Source: Tetmemena sp. SeJ-2015 (Eukaryota; Ciliophora; Spirotrichea; Sporadotrichida; Oxytrichidae). Taken from it: a stretch of 64,000 nt of DNA. How positions within the stretch are numbered: the first letter of the stretch is position 1; every line of letters starts with the position of its first letter. The notes below the pieces were generated by a model. It ran no database searches, had not been told where the DNA came from, and was given only the letters and a program-made list of their open reading frames with translations. The position numbers and the translations under genes were made by a program. This document shows positions 12,701 through 23,737 of the stretch, in pieces. The DNA lies in NCBI GenBank assembly GCA_027382625.1, contig JAJKFJ010021187.1, positions 1 to 64,000 on the forward strand, written 5' to 3'.

Positions 12701-13072
12701 TAGCTTTCCATATTTTCTCTCTTGTTGGCAAAAGCACGGAGATAGCCAACTATTCTGTAGTATAGAATTGTCAAGTCGAACTTCCTCTCATCCTCTAATT
12801 CAATAATGTTAGACCACAAATTATATCACAAGCAAAAAACATAAATTATTTTCACTTTCTCAAATCAACTATAGAACTTTCGTCTTACTCTCTCTTTCCT
12901 CCTCCGATTCATATTCAGCAGGATAAAGTTTCTTATAAAAGAAGTAGCAAATCCAAGTTCCTCCCATTAGCCCTAAGCTTTTCCTTCCGTATTACAAGAG
13001 CAGCTCGTTCTTCTTTTTCAAGGTTCTTCGCTTTATCATGTCATGCTTGACAGTGCCTCTTATTTTTGACAT
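9758..13072 (-). CDS. WD40-repeat protein (WDR49/WDR64-like)
   Basis: Starts at ATG 13072 with a basic segment that may include one membrane or hydrophobic stretch. A coiled-coil region and a long beta-propeller part follow. WD-type units seen include VKVWDIRTFECV (about 12290), VKCWNALNG (about 11975), a FVVGDSRGQIRMFN unit (about 11800), a VGLVTLWIGP unit (about 11160) and IKIWDSETGEHL (about 10160). Introns recur, for example about 11074-11122 and 10224-10271. The order and spacing resemble the EF-hand/WD40 proteins WDR49/WDR64 of ciliated cells; this is by motif memory, not alignment. A frame shift near 11570 is unresolved. Stop TGA 9758-9760. Confidence 0.75.
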
Positions 13073-13253
13073 TTCAGATTATTGTTTATTTTTTATTATT
13101 GATGTTCTATAAAATGTTTACTTACATCATAGGTTTGTTTATCCAATCAAATATAGCAAAACTTGTTAATTAAGAGATGTTGTCTTCTATTCTCTAAGAT
13201 GCATTGAGCTTTTTGCTTATTCTCTTAATCATCACTGTGTCTTCGCTTTCTTC

Positions 13254-15416
13254 TCATCTATCTTTGAACCAAAATATTAATAAACTGTAGATATTAATGT
13301 TGATAATTTGTTGCGAACCAGCAAATTTCTAGAGTCCGAGGTAGAGCAGGACCAAGTAGGCAAGCACTGCTAAGAACACGTATAGCTCTTGGAGCTTTGA
13401 GGTGACCAAGTAGAACTGAATCTTGTTTCCAAGCTTTGCCTCTTCGAAGAACTGAATGTCTTTCACAATCACTGCTATGCGCTTCACTCCTCCTTGGATT
13501 TGTTAAGCAAGCAGGCGTTGCATCTCCTTTGCAACAGTGGAGTCTCTTTGGATCATGTGGGGTGCTCTTGGGTTCTTTCCAAGGAAGCCAATGACTTGAG
13601 TGAGGTACTCTGAACTGACGAGTTGCTCGTTATGGACCAAGTAAGTCACTTCATTTCCAACTGCATGATTGAAATCATAAACCATGTGCACCAAGGCCTC
13701 AGAGAGAATGAGAATGTTGCGTCTCACTTGTTGTAAGGCATCAGCGCCTAGAGTCTGATCAAACAGTGAGTACTTTTAGAAGCGGTGCTGTTGCTTATCA
13801 GCCTTAGAAGTGAACACTAAGGCAGAGATACCCTTATCGTTGAGTAAACATACAAACAAGAGGATATACACTTGTGAATAGGACTGTTTAGATTATTTGA
13901 TGCTCGAATTGGATATGTCTCTTTGAGATTGAGTAAGAGTAAGCGGAGTTCTTAACGTTAACCTTTACGTTTCTCAAAGCAGCTGCTTTTTGCACCTGAG
14001 TCAAGAAAGAAAGTGCTGCGGGATCAGTCTCACTGAGTTCACCCTACAAGACAAAGAGTTCATTGGGTGCTTGCATGTTCACTAGTTAGTCCAAGCAAAC
14101 GATAAGCTTTATTCTGAAATAATAATTTTCTAAATTATACCTAAATAGTTTTTATTCTCTCTCTAATGCTGCTTGGTGCATTTTCAATGAATTTAGCTGA
14201 GCCCTCGTGGTTCAATGATCCAGTAGGAGTAAGAACGAACAAAAGATCGAACTTAAAGTATATAAAATGTTTAAAATAAGCATGCAATAAAGTTGTTTGC
14301 GTTTTGTAACTCTGAGAGGAGGCCAGAGAAAATCTTGGAAGTTTACAGAAGAGTAAGGAGGGCAGAGCCGCTAGCTTCCATAGAGTAAGAAAGCTCTGGG
14401 GAAATAGCTAGAGAGTCGTAAGAAGCAGTAAGTGCGATGAGTGGGTTTTGATCACTCTGTTCATTGGCATTCTTGAAAGACACCACACCCTGCAAAAAAA
14501 TAATAACTAAAATGCGATACTTACGTAGAGGATGTCTAGGTTGATTTAAGAAAGTTACTTTGGCTCGTTCTGGTTCAGGATCATCATCCTTTAAATGCAA
14601 ATTACTTAAATATCGGCTTAAGACTTATATCATATACTCAGCCTGGCTGCTGAACATTCTAGAGAAACCTCTTTGAGGGCCACTGCTACCTGCTCTGGAG
14701 ACGGCATCTCTCTTCAGCTCTGCGTGCAAATCGAACAATTTCTCAGTCTCATATGCAAAGTAAACAACTTGATACATTTGAATGATTCCCTCTAATTTTA
14801 CAACAAGAAGTTTAGACCGGAACTGCAATTGAATCTGTAGACATCTTTTGCTGAATATCTTCCCAGACTTTGAGTTGTTTGGGAGGAATAGCCATTTGCT
14901 CTCTTGCAGTTCCTGGGAGTATGACTACCATGCCGAGTGCGCCTTTCCCTACCACCTCACTATTACTTATCTTAATACCTATATTGAAAGAAAGAGGACT
15001 CTGTATTTTTGGAATAACTAGAGAGGGGTATAGCTCATCGAATCTGACTAGTACTACCTTTCTAAAGACATCTCCAGTAACGTGAGCAGCTGCGAAGTTT
15101 AGAGAGTTAGAAAGTGAGCCAAAGGTTTAAAGTTGACCTTCGATTGATTAAGCAGCAGTAGCGTATTGAATCAGTCTGTAAGCCTCGAACTCCATGCTAG
15201 TCTAAACAAATCATTAAGAGTTTTGAATTTTGAGAAGCTATAACTTCTCCATTAAGTTTATTAAAGTGATAGACTATTTGTCTAAAGCTGATTACCTTAG
15301 CAAGGGATGCAAGGGAGCCTAGTAGTAGTAAAGAGGCTAAGAGTTTTGAGCTAGATATGCCGCTGTATAAGCTTCTCTAAGCAAGGTTAAGACTTAAGCG
15401 TAATGAATTTTACCAT
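13254..15416 (-). CDS. NCLN: Nicalin (BOS-complex subunit, ER)
   Basis: ATG at 15416 is followed immediately by a 37-nt intron (15377-15413); the next exon encodes a leucine-rich signal peptide. After a second intron the mature start EFEAYRLIQY matches the nicalin N-terminus. A region with ALTASYDSLAISPELS corresponds to the nicalin VAHYDAFGVAP segment of the aminopeptidase-like domain. Near the end come a QPRA-like segment (KNPRAPHM) and one C-terminal transmembrane helix, as in nicalin/nicastrin relatives. Nicalin sits in the ER membrane with NOMO and TMEM147 and assists multipass protein insertion. Several introns are present; the last residues before TGA 13254-13256 are uncertain. Confidence 0.85.
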
Positions 15417-15595
15417 TGATAAAGAAAGACTTTAATTATATAATAAGAAATTAAATTCAATCTCTAAAATTTATAAGCGACTTCTAATTAGGTTGATATG
15501 TTAGAAAATTAAGGAGTTATAATTTATCTTAGCATATTTTTTTGCTTGGTTAAGTTCTAATAGAGATTAAGTTATGATGATCTGGCTAAGTTCAC

Positions 15596-17360
15596 TCACT
15601 CATTCATCTCCTCATCTTCATCATCCATCTCCATAGGCATCAGAAAAGACTCTATCAAGAAAGTTGCCTTGTCATCCCTAATAATCAAAGAAGTTAACAT
15701 CACATTGAGAAGACATAAGAGAAATAGGATAATTAAATACTTACACATTCTTAACACAAAGGTGGTTGGTTTCTAACAGAGTTATAACGCAAATCAAATT
15801 GTCATTGCTTATTCTAGAGAAAGCAAGCCTAGAGCTTCCATAGTGTACCTAAAATGAGTATGATAAACTTGAAAAGCCAATAACTTACGTTGCCTGGCCT
15901 GATGCTTTCTTGATGAGTAGATCATCTATCTTTTGGTTGAACTTAACTGTGTGGCTTCTTCTGGTTTTCGCATTCTCGTAAACTATGCTGACTTGGGGAT
16001 ATGTCTCCTAGAATTTGAGGTCTACCTTGTCTTTATCTGAGAGAAAGCTGAACTCCTTAAGGGCTCTTTTGAAGTGGTGGATCTTGCAGTACAAGTGTGC
16101 TTGCACGTTATCGGTAGAGTTACTAGGCGATTAGTCCAAATTATGTTGAGCTGCGAAGGTCTCAAGCTGTATTCTAGTAACACTTTGGAATTTTTCTCCG
16201 TGGGGCCCCCTTATATCCTCTGGGATACTGATCTGTAGGTAATTATCGCTCACAGGGTACTGGATTTAAATCACTCCTTCGTCCTCGACCATCCCATCCA
16301 CTATAGACTTTAACTCTTGGAAGGGAAGGCAGAACTCTATCAGTGCTTCTCTAGAATTCTGGCGGTCATTGAAGTCAAGTTGACGATGGCGATGTGCACG
16401 AACATTCACTTCGAAAAAGTTTTCTCCAAAGAAGGCTTTCTTCAACATGCACTTTGTCATTATGCACCCTTGGAGAGAGCTAGAACTAAGGGTGATACCA
16501 GTAATTGTTGCCTAGAACAGCACATCCTATAATGTAAGAGTTAGAAAAGTTAAAATTAGCTGCAGTCTTTGTAAATAATAATCTCTCTAAGATTATAATA
16601 ATCTCATCATTAATTCAAAATGAGAGATAGTCCGCGAAAATGCGCATTCAAAACTTACCTTATTTTTCTTAGGCCCGGTTGGGAACTTAACTGAATCCAG
16701 GCACCACTTGAACCCTTGTATGTCTTTAACTTCACACTTTAAGGTGTTCTCTTCGTCCATATTCTCACCTATTGTGTTGAGTTCTCCATTTAAGCGATGA
16801 TTGTTGTCCATTCTGAGCTTTGCTTTGAGTTATTTTGCGAGTTCTTTGGGCGGGGAAGGTGCTGGGGAGGATAAGTTCTATTTAATTTAATGATTATTAT
16901 TAGCTCTACTTAATTTCCTCTACTATTGTGGCTGGCCACCTTTTTGCGGAGACTCTGACTCCTTCTTCACCTTCCTAGATAGTGAAATCCTGTCATCATC
17001 ATCCTCTTCCTCCTCCTCCTCTTCATCTTGATCTTCATTATTGTCAAGATCCTCATCTTGTCCATCCTACTCATACTCCTCATCTTATTCTTGGATGCCA
17101 TCATCACCTGAGTCCTCATTTTAGTTGGCATTTCTGTTGGCCCTACCATTTCTGACCTGTGAATTCTTCTTGGTTGAGGTGTCGATTTGAAATTCCTCCA
17201 CAGATTGTCTTTTTCCTTTGGAGGGTTGCTAAACATGAGTTAGCTCTTACTCCTCCTCTTCTTCATCATCTTCACTTGGCTGAGCTGGCTAGTGGGTGAG
17301 TTCTTGCTCGTCTTCTTCCTCTTGGCCGTATTCCATCTTGTCGTCGTCACTTAAACTCAT
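15596..17360 (-). CDS. RAD1-like sliding-clamp protein with acidic N-terminus
   Basis: One frame runs from ATG 17360 through a strongly acidic N-terminal part (D/E runs at 16990-17100 and 17250-17330) into a PCNA-fold region. The fold region contains LKCEVKDIQGFKWCLDSVKF, then after an intron (16527-16658) TGITLSSSSLQGCIMTKCML, then a segment matching the interdomain and second clamp domain, and ends with DDKATFLIESFLMP plus an acidic tail. This order matches RAD1 of the 9-1-1 DNA-damage clamp better than HUS1, RAD9 or PCNA. The N-terminal acidic domain of about 170 residues is not part of usual RAD1. More introns lie near 15660-15730 and 15840-15890. TGA 15596-15598. Confidence 0.55.
16575..16605. 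repeat. 11-bp direct repeat inside the RAD1-like intron
   Basis: ATAATAATCTC occurs at 16575-16585 and 16595-16605, 20 nt apart, within an intron (132 nt) longer than its neighbours. It has the form of a pointer pair, so a 20-nt IES may sit in the intron. There is no frame to test this. Confidence 0.35.
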
Positions 17361-17549
17361 TCTAGTCAAAGCGTATATAGATGTCGAAAGTATTGTTAGA
17401 GAGAGAAATAGATATATGCAATCAAAATATTAAGTGATTATACTACTTCTAATCCATACTCAAACCTCGAATATTCAAACTTATTTTATCTCTCAAAAGC
17501 AATTTAGTTTATCCACTTTCGCTCTCTATATGTTTTCACTAAGAGAGAT

Positions 17550-19273
17550 TCAATCGTTTGAAACTGGTTTGTAAGAGAGCTCTTGAGATATTCTGGTCTG
17601 TATGTCTTTACTCTTATTTCGTTTCCTTCTCTGATTTCTATGCTCCCATTTAGCCATCTCAAGCTGTTCCTGAAAAGTCAAACTACTAATCTTGAAATCC
17701 ATTTTCAAATTTATGTATTAGCTCAAAATTATCACAATCCTAGAGAATTCTCTTGATCTCTATCTTAGCGAAGTCTTCCTCCCTCTTTTTGAATTCGTAG
17801 TAGGCTTCTATCAAGGCAGGGTCCTCTTCCTCCAAAGTTGAAGCTATCAGGTTGAAATACTACTATTGCTTCTAGTCAATAATGTTGTTTGCTTGTCGAT
17901 TAAACTCCAGAGTTTACAAGTTTTGCTCAGAATCAGAAATAAGTATAACATTTAGAATCCTTGATTATATCTTAGCATGTATCTTAAATGCTTCCTAAGC
18001 GATCCAAGATTTTACTCTGCTTCATACTTGAGTTTCCTAGAACTGTAGATTTCCCGATATCCCTTGTAGTCTTAAGCTAACTAGAGTTTCTGGTTTGTCT
18101 CTGAGCATTTAGATATTGAGTTATATCTGGATTTTTCTAGATAAGCTTCTATTAAATTTCATTGCTCTATCTTATATATGTCTTTCTATTACATCTACTA
18201 GTTATTATTTCTTGAAATTGTTCTATTACTGGTGGATGAAGCTGCTCTCTTGTTAAAAGGGGGTGAAGCCTTAGTTTTATGTATTAAGTTGAGTTTTTGG
18301 TATTATATTCATCTTCGTATTTTGCTCTCCATTCTTCTTTTTGTCATTTGCTTCGAAAAGTAGAACTGTGTTTTGATGGGAAAATTGTTTGTTTAATGGC
18401 TATGAAATGCACTTCAGGATAGCCTTAAATGCTTTGCTGAAGGTGTTAATTTTTCTCCTTAATTTGAGGACTCATTTCTCCAATGGAACTGAGGTAGTCT
18501 ATGGACTCATTCTACTTTGAAATAGTGATGTCTTCATTTCTCTTTTGATGTGGAGAGTCAAGCTCATAGCTTTAGATCTACATATTCTTTGAATACTACT
18601 ATTACTTTAAATAGGGTGGGGATGCATCGCTCACCCTTTCTCTTTCATACTATAGGTTATGTGATTCTTTGGGGCTAAGATTCTGTATAATCTACTACTG
18701 CTCCTTATGGTTTTAACTTTAAGCGTTTTCAAAAGCCTCCGCCAGAGCTAACTTCTCTTGAACCTTATTGTCTTTCATTTCAGACACTCCTGTATTATAA
18801 GAAGAAAAATAATTAGGAGAAAAAGGAAATATAGAGAAAGTGTATCTGTGAAGGGCCTTAAGATCTGAAACTGGGAGAAAGTTTTAGCGAGGGACTTGAC
18901 TCGAGTGAATTTGTCATCCAATAAGGAAGCTTTGATAATCTCAAACTTCTCCTGCCCACTCAGTTTCCCTTGAAGAGTTTCCCCAAAAGGCCCATTTGAA
19001 CTTAGCTTATAGTAGTTGGAATTGGTGCTTCCAATGTTGTTGGTCTGCAAGCTAGGCTTAAAGTAAAGTTTCTCATATTTTTAATGAAAATAAAATAGAC
19101 TTCTTCTTTCCAAAAGCAGATTGTGGAGCTCCTTGATCTTGAGAAAGTAAGGCAGACCTAATGTTTGTAGTGGAACCACCAAAAGAAGCGACAGGTTTGT
19201 AAGTCTGAGAGTGGTTTGAGAGGATGCGTCTTGACACATGATAAGGAGATGAGAGACTCTGATCTAGTTTCAT
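17550..19273 (-). CDS. Coiled-coil protein, unknown
   Basis: ATG at 19273 begins a serine-rich N-terminal part. Segments in at least four frames follow down to TGA 17550-17552: a region with KLSGQEKFEIIKASLLDDKF (about 18960), a Q/S/E-rich middle and K/E/Q-rich helices (about 18240-17550). Probable introns end near 18780 (ATACAG) and elsewhere. Several frame changes (near 19085, 18160, 17690) are unassigned and may be introns or IESs. Composition suggests a long coiled-coil structural protein, perhaps basal-body or axonemal, but nothing identifies it. Confidence 0.5.
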
Positions 19274-19329
19274 CTTCTATCGCATGCCTTGTGCTTTAAT
19301 CATACAGGGAAAATAAAAAATAAATTTAA

Positions 19330-20921
19330 TCATGTCTTGATGATGTTGCATAAAGACTTTCCCAATATTGTTGATACTTGTTGCTGTTTGATGCTGTGCT
19401 AAATGAGAAAATCGGCCTTGGCTCTAACTTTTGAATAAAATAAGGTATAATAAATTCTTAAAAAGCTATTTGGCAAACCTGCCTTGCTCAGAAATTTCTT
19501 TCTTCTTTCGCTCTTAAAGGGATAGAAGCTTAATGAGCAACCTTCTATTTTTGTGAAGCATATAGCTGTAGGGATCTTTCGTATATTGTAAGATTATAAT
19601 TTAATCCTTTAAGATATTAAGATAGCTTCTATGTTAGTCATCTTATCTTAGATTCCATTAATGTATTTGAAATACTCAGTATCATTTGTTCTTGATATAG
19701 TCTCATATATAAGCTTTGACTTGACATCATCCTCATTTTCTATTAAAAAATTCATAAATTTAGAAATGATCTCATTCGTGAATGACTTAATAGACCTCTC
19801 GTATCTGTACTTCTCAAGCAGCTGCTTTTCTATTTATCTGAGCGCCTTATTCGTAAGTCTCTATCTCTTATCTATCTTTAGCTCCTTTAATTCTTTCTAT
19901 AACTGCACGAAAGAAAATATAATCTCATAAATGTTTAACATTATTATAGAATTATTCTGAAAGCATTGCATTACTCTCTGAGATTTATCTCATCAAATTT
20001 TTCAAATACCTTGGGCAAACCATTACCAATTGATTCTATAGTATTTGGGTTCTATTTTCTATGCTATTCGCCTTAATTGGCTCCACCATCTTTCTCATCG
20101 GACTGATCTTCTTATTAGTCGAAGCCTCCTCTCATAATTGTGGCCTACTACTAGAGCATAGTCTTTCTTCTAATATACTTCCTAGCTTAAATTGCAGCTG
20201 CATCAAAGCTTTAAGGACTCTTGAGCTAGTCTTCACTCATCTTCGCAGTATCTCCTTAATTAAAATCTTGACTGCTAAACTTATCGCTTCTTTAGCTCTC
20301 GGGGTTCTTCCCTATCTCTTCATAGTTCTTTTACTGTCGAAAACTAAATTGCTTAATAAAATAAGGTAATGAATATATATCTTTTTGCTTGAGAGGTTTA
20401 CTCTTAGTATCTGAGAGCCCAAAGTTAAGACGATTTTGCAGCTATTTCTCGTTTATTGTAGAAATTCGCTATGTCACTGACCCTCTACCAAAAGGATCAG
20501 CCTACAAAATTTTACTAGGATTATTCTGTCTCAACCCTTGAAACAGTGCGTTTTAGTTTATAATATGCGACTGCCTCTGACCAATGTTAAACTGATTAAT
20601 TTGATCCTTAACTTTCTTAGCCGAAGATTAAAGTGAATCAAGATCTAGCTTTATTTTGGTCTTCGCCTCATTATTTTTATTTTTGGTCCGATCCATGAAG
20701 CTGAGGCCAGTTATTTGATTGATCCTATTCAAGTTTTTGATCCTTTTCTCAGACGAGTTAAATTTATCATGCTACTAAGTGGCTGCAAATGATATTCTCT
20801 TCTGGGGAGAGTTTATGATGGAGGTATCTGGAGTGGTATGCTCACTCTCCTGTTCTTCTTATTCACTCTGGAGAGAATTTTATTCTGAACTACTGCTTTC
20901 CATTTAAGATTGGTTATACAT
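19330..20921 (-). CDS. Unknown polar/coiled-coil protein
   Basis: Start ATG 20921, stop TGA 19330-19332. The N-terminal half is disordered and S/Q/N-rich. The C-terminal half has a K/E/L-rich helical stretch (about 19910-19640) and then a basic segment rich in F/Y/K. The two halves are in different frames, joined somewhere near 19930-19980. No family recognised. The plus-strand ORFs in this stretch are shadows. Confidence 0.55.
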
Positions 20922-21222
20922 TTTTATAAGCATTAAACTATTCTTTAGCATTCTCAAATAGAGAAGAGTTAAGATAATTTGATATTGATAATTATGAGTT
21001 TTTTATTGCAAATTATAAAGAAATGATTAACAATGCAAAGCTTTAGGCGCATCGCGTAGGGCTTAATTAGTTCAGAAATGAGTTCATTTAGTTCATTCAT
21101 ATTAAAATGTGATAACCTTTTTAGATGTGTGTAAATAGTTTGAGGTGAAACAGATAATGAAGGGAAGTGAGTGAACTAAGCTCCCTCAAAACCCCAAACT
21201 ACGTTCTTATCTAAGCGAGAGA
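20922..21222. promoter_or_regulatory. Shared upstream region of two divergent genes
   Basis: About 300 bp between the starts of the minus-strand gene (20921) and the plus-strand gene (21223). It should contain both promoters and leaders. I see no motif that I can name. Confidence 0.35.
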
Positions 21223-23636
21223 ATGACTTCCAAAGGAAGCCAGCGGCTTACGGATAATAACTCCGCATACAGGGGTGAAGAAAACAACTTAACGCTTTAG
21301 TGTATTGATGAAAGCAGTGAAGTGAGTCACAAGTATGTTTAAGATGACAGTCTTTCAAGTTCGTTCTAAAATATCCCTCAAACCAATTAAAACATACGCA
21401 AGAGCAAGCTACTCAAACTCATCAAAGACTGGACAAATTAAATGGGCAAATTGATTTATTTTGTAATAAAACTGGAGCAAGAGTAAGAGCAAAAGTAGAT
21501 TCAAGCTATTAAAATTAGGATTTTATTAAATAGAGAGGAGGAGGAATTTGAAGAATCATAAGCTGACTCTAATTCGAGTAAGGATTTATTCAGCACTCAG
21601 ATCCAGAATGGAGAGAACAAACTAGACAAATGGAAAGCTGTCTCAGCTAATGATGACTTTGAAAACTTTATCTTCAGCGGAAATGATCTTCAAAACGGCT
21701 CATTCAGCAAAAGATGTACGTATATTCAATCAATTATCAATCATCAATCTAGAGAAGCTGTAACTTTATTATAGGATTAATTAAATAACACAATTTCAAT
21801 TAAATTTAAAGGCCGGGACAGTAAAGAAACCATTGAATAAGATAAAGTGAAACAAAACACAATAATTCAATCTAGCTTAAGGGATAATTAGAAACAGCAA
21901 CAGCTAATTATCCGGGAAAATCAAAACCTTCCAAAGCTTGCGAAACAGATTCAAGTGAGATCAAGTTGGAATGGCAAAAGTAATAATAGGACAAAGGAAT
22001 ATGACCCGTACTAAGACCAAAATTTCAGTCGGAGAATCGCTCTTAATAATGAAAGCAAAAATTCTAATTAAGAAAGCCTAAGGGAGTCCTTAAAATGTTT
22101 CAAGAGCATATTCAACTGAAAGCAAGCAAAAACTTAGGAGTCTGTTGGTAGACTGCATAAAGCTTGAGACATTTGATGATGATCTCTCAAAGGATTTCAA
22201 CAAGGAAGTGTAACTTTATAAAGACTTAGTTTATAGTGTTCATATTTTTTTGAATAAATGAGACTACATGCAACATTTCAAAAACTACATTGAATTCAAG
22301 TAGTACAACCCCTACTCTGAAAAAGATTTGGACTTTGAGAGAGACAAAACTCCGCTAATGAGACAAGGGAAAAATGGAAAATACTACTTGGTGAGACAGC
22401 CTAAAAGGAGTGAACGAATAAGAGATAGATTTTCTTCACAATCTCAAAGCATAGACATTTCAACTTTTGAATCATCCAATTAAAGAGTATTATCTCAAGA
22501 CTATGGTCTTATTTATTTGATCTGCGCACCGGATCTAACCTTAGTTAGTCAGTAGCTACTCTGCTTTACAAATTTACTTCCCTAAATTATATCTAATTGC
22601 CTAATGATATTCGAGATAAAGTGAGGATGCATATGCGGACTCAGTTAAATAGAGCCAATAATCTGGCTATCTTAAAAGGATCCTACGATATTACTCAACT
22701 CAAGGATTAATAATCTAGAAACTAAAATTCTTAATCTGACAAGTTTAACACTTTCACCAACGCAATCTAAAATTCTTCAATTTAGCAAAATCTACTACAA
22801 AAAGCAATTTTTCAAAGTAAAAAACACTCTGAGCCTCAGGTTTATGCCCCTCTTGGAATTCGAGAGAAGATTTCTAAGCCTTTGATAAATCTCCTGAGAT
22901 TGTAAGAGCCCTAAAGTGAAAGATAATCGGTCAGTTACAACATAAGGCGCAATTCTGTCTTAAGCAAAAGCATTCAAGACAATAATTTCTAGAAGGGAAG
23001 TCACCATCACAGTCAAAGCTAAGTGGATTCCATTTACTTAAACAATTCTTCCTATCTGAATCAAATCAACTATGAAGTCTCAAAAGAGGAATAGTCCTCT
23101 ATAGTTTAAATGCTTTATATCTTAGAGGAATTAAAGGACTAGTATGGCCTGAGAAGCCACTAATACCATAGAATATTTGACAAAAGAAAAGTTCTAGAAG
23201 CTGAATAAGAGTTAGAGAACAAGAGGCAGCAAGAATTAGCAAAGTAAATGAAGATGCATCGAGAGATCTATGACAAAAAAGATCAAGACCGTATTCTTAT
23301 AATATATAGTTATAACTCTTTAAATTAATTATTCGCAAATCGATAAGAAGGAAAAGGTAAAATATCAATAAGATTTTCCATGACGAAATGAATGAGCCCT
23401 CTTACTGGGAGGAAAATAGCTATCTTGGATATAAAGGATTTAATCAGTAGATTGAAGATTTGAGAGAAGAGCACAACGCAGAAAAGCTAAATCTTTCATG
23501 CGATGTGATCTTAAAGGCAAAGAAGCTTAGGATACCAAAGATGATTAAGGAGAATGCTTTTGACAGATACAACTCAGTAGATAGGGAAGACTCAACTCCT
23601 ATAACTGCGAATCCTTATAGCAATGGGTAAAAGTGA
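21223..23636 (+). CDS. Large polar protein, unknown function
   Basis: ATG 21223 is the first in a frame opened just after a TGA. The protein is rich in S, Q, N and K, with an E-rich patch near 21540. An intron follows the segment ending near 21715 (GTACGTATA...TTATAG). An IES with pointer GAAAGC (22072-22123) breaks the frame. Past about 22260 comes a segment with HFKNYIEFKQYNPYSEKD and then a long Q/S-rich part. The last exons carry a conserved-looking helical block ending at TGA 23634-23636. Frame changes near 22560 and 23300-23380 are unassigned. I do not recognise it; it could be a ciliary protein. Confidence 0.6.
22072..22123. other. IES, pointer GAAAGC
   Basis: GAAAGC at 22072-22077 and 22118-22123; a third copy lies at 22051. 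Removing 46 nt joins the two frames of the flanking gene and skips a TGA at about 22116. Confidence 0.8.
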
Positions 23637-23737
23637 GGGAAAATAATTGTTATCAATAATTTATCCTTTTTATCGCAACCTAATCTATAAAAATAAAGCT
23701 AAAGATGAGATAAGATTTGAATTTAATTAATGATGTG

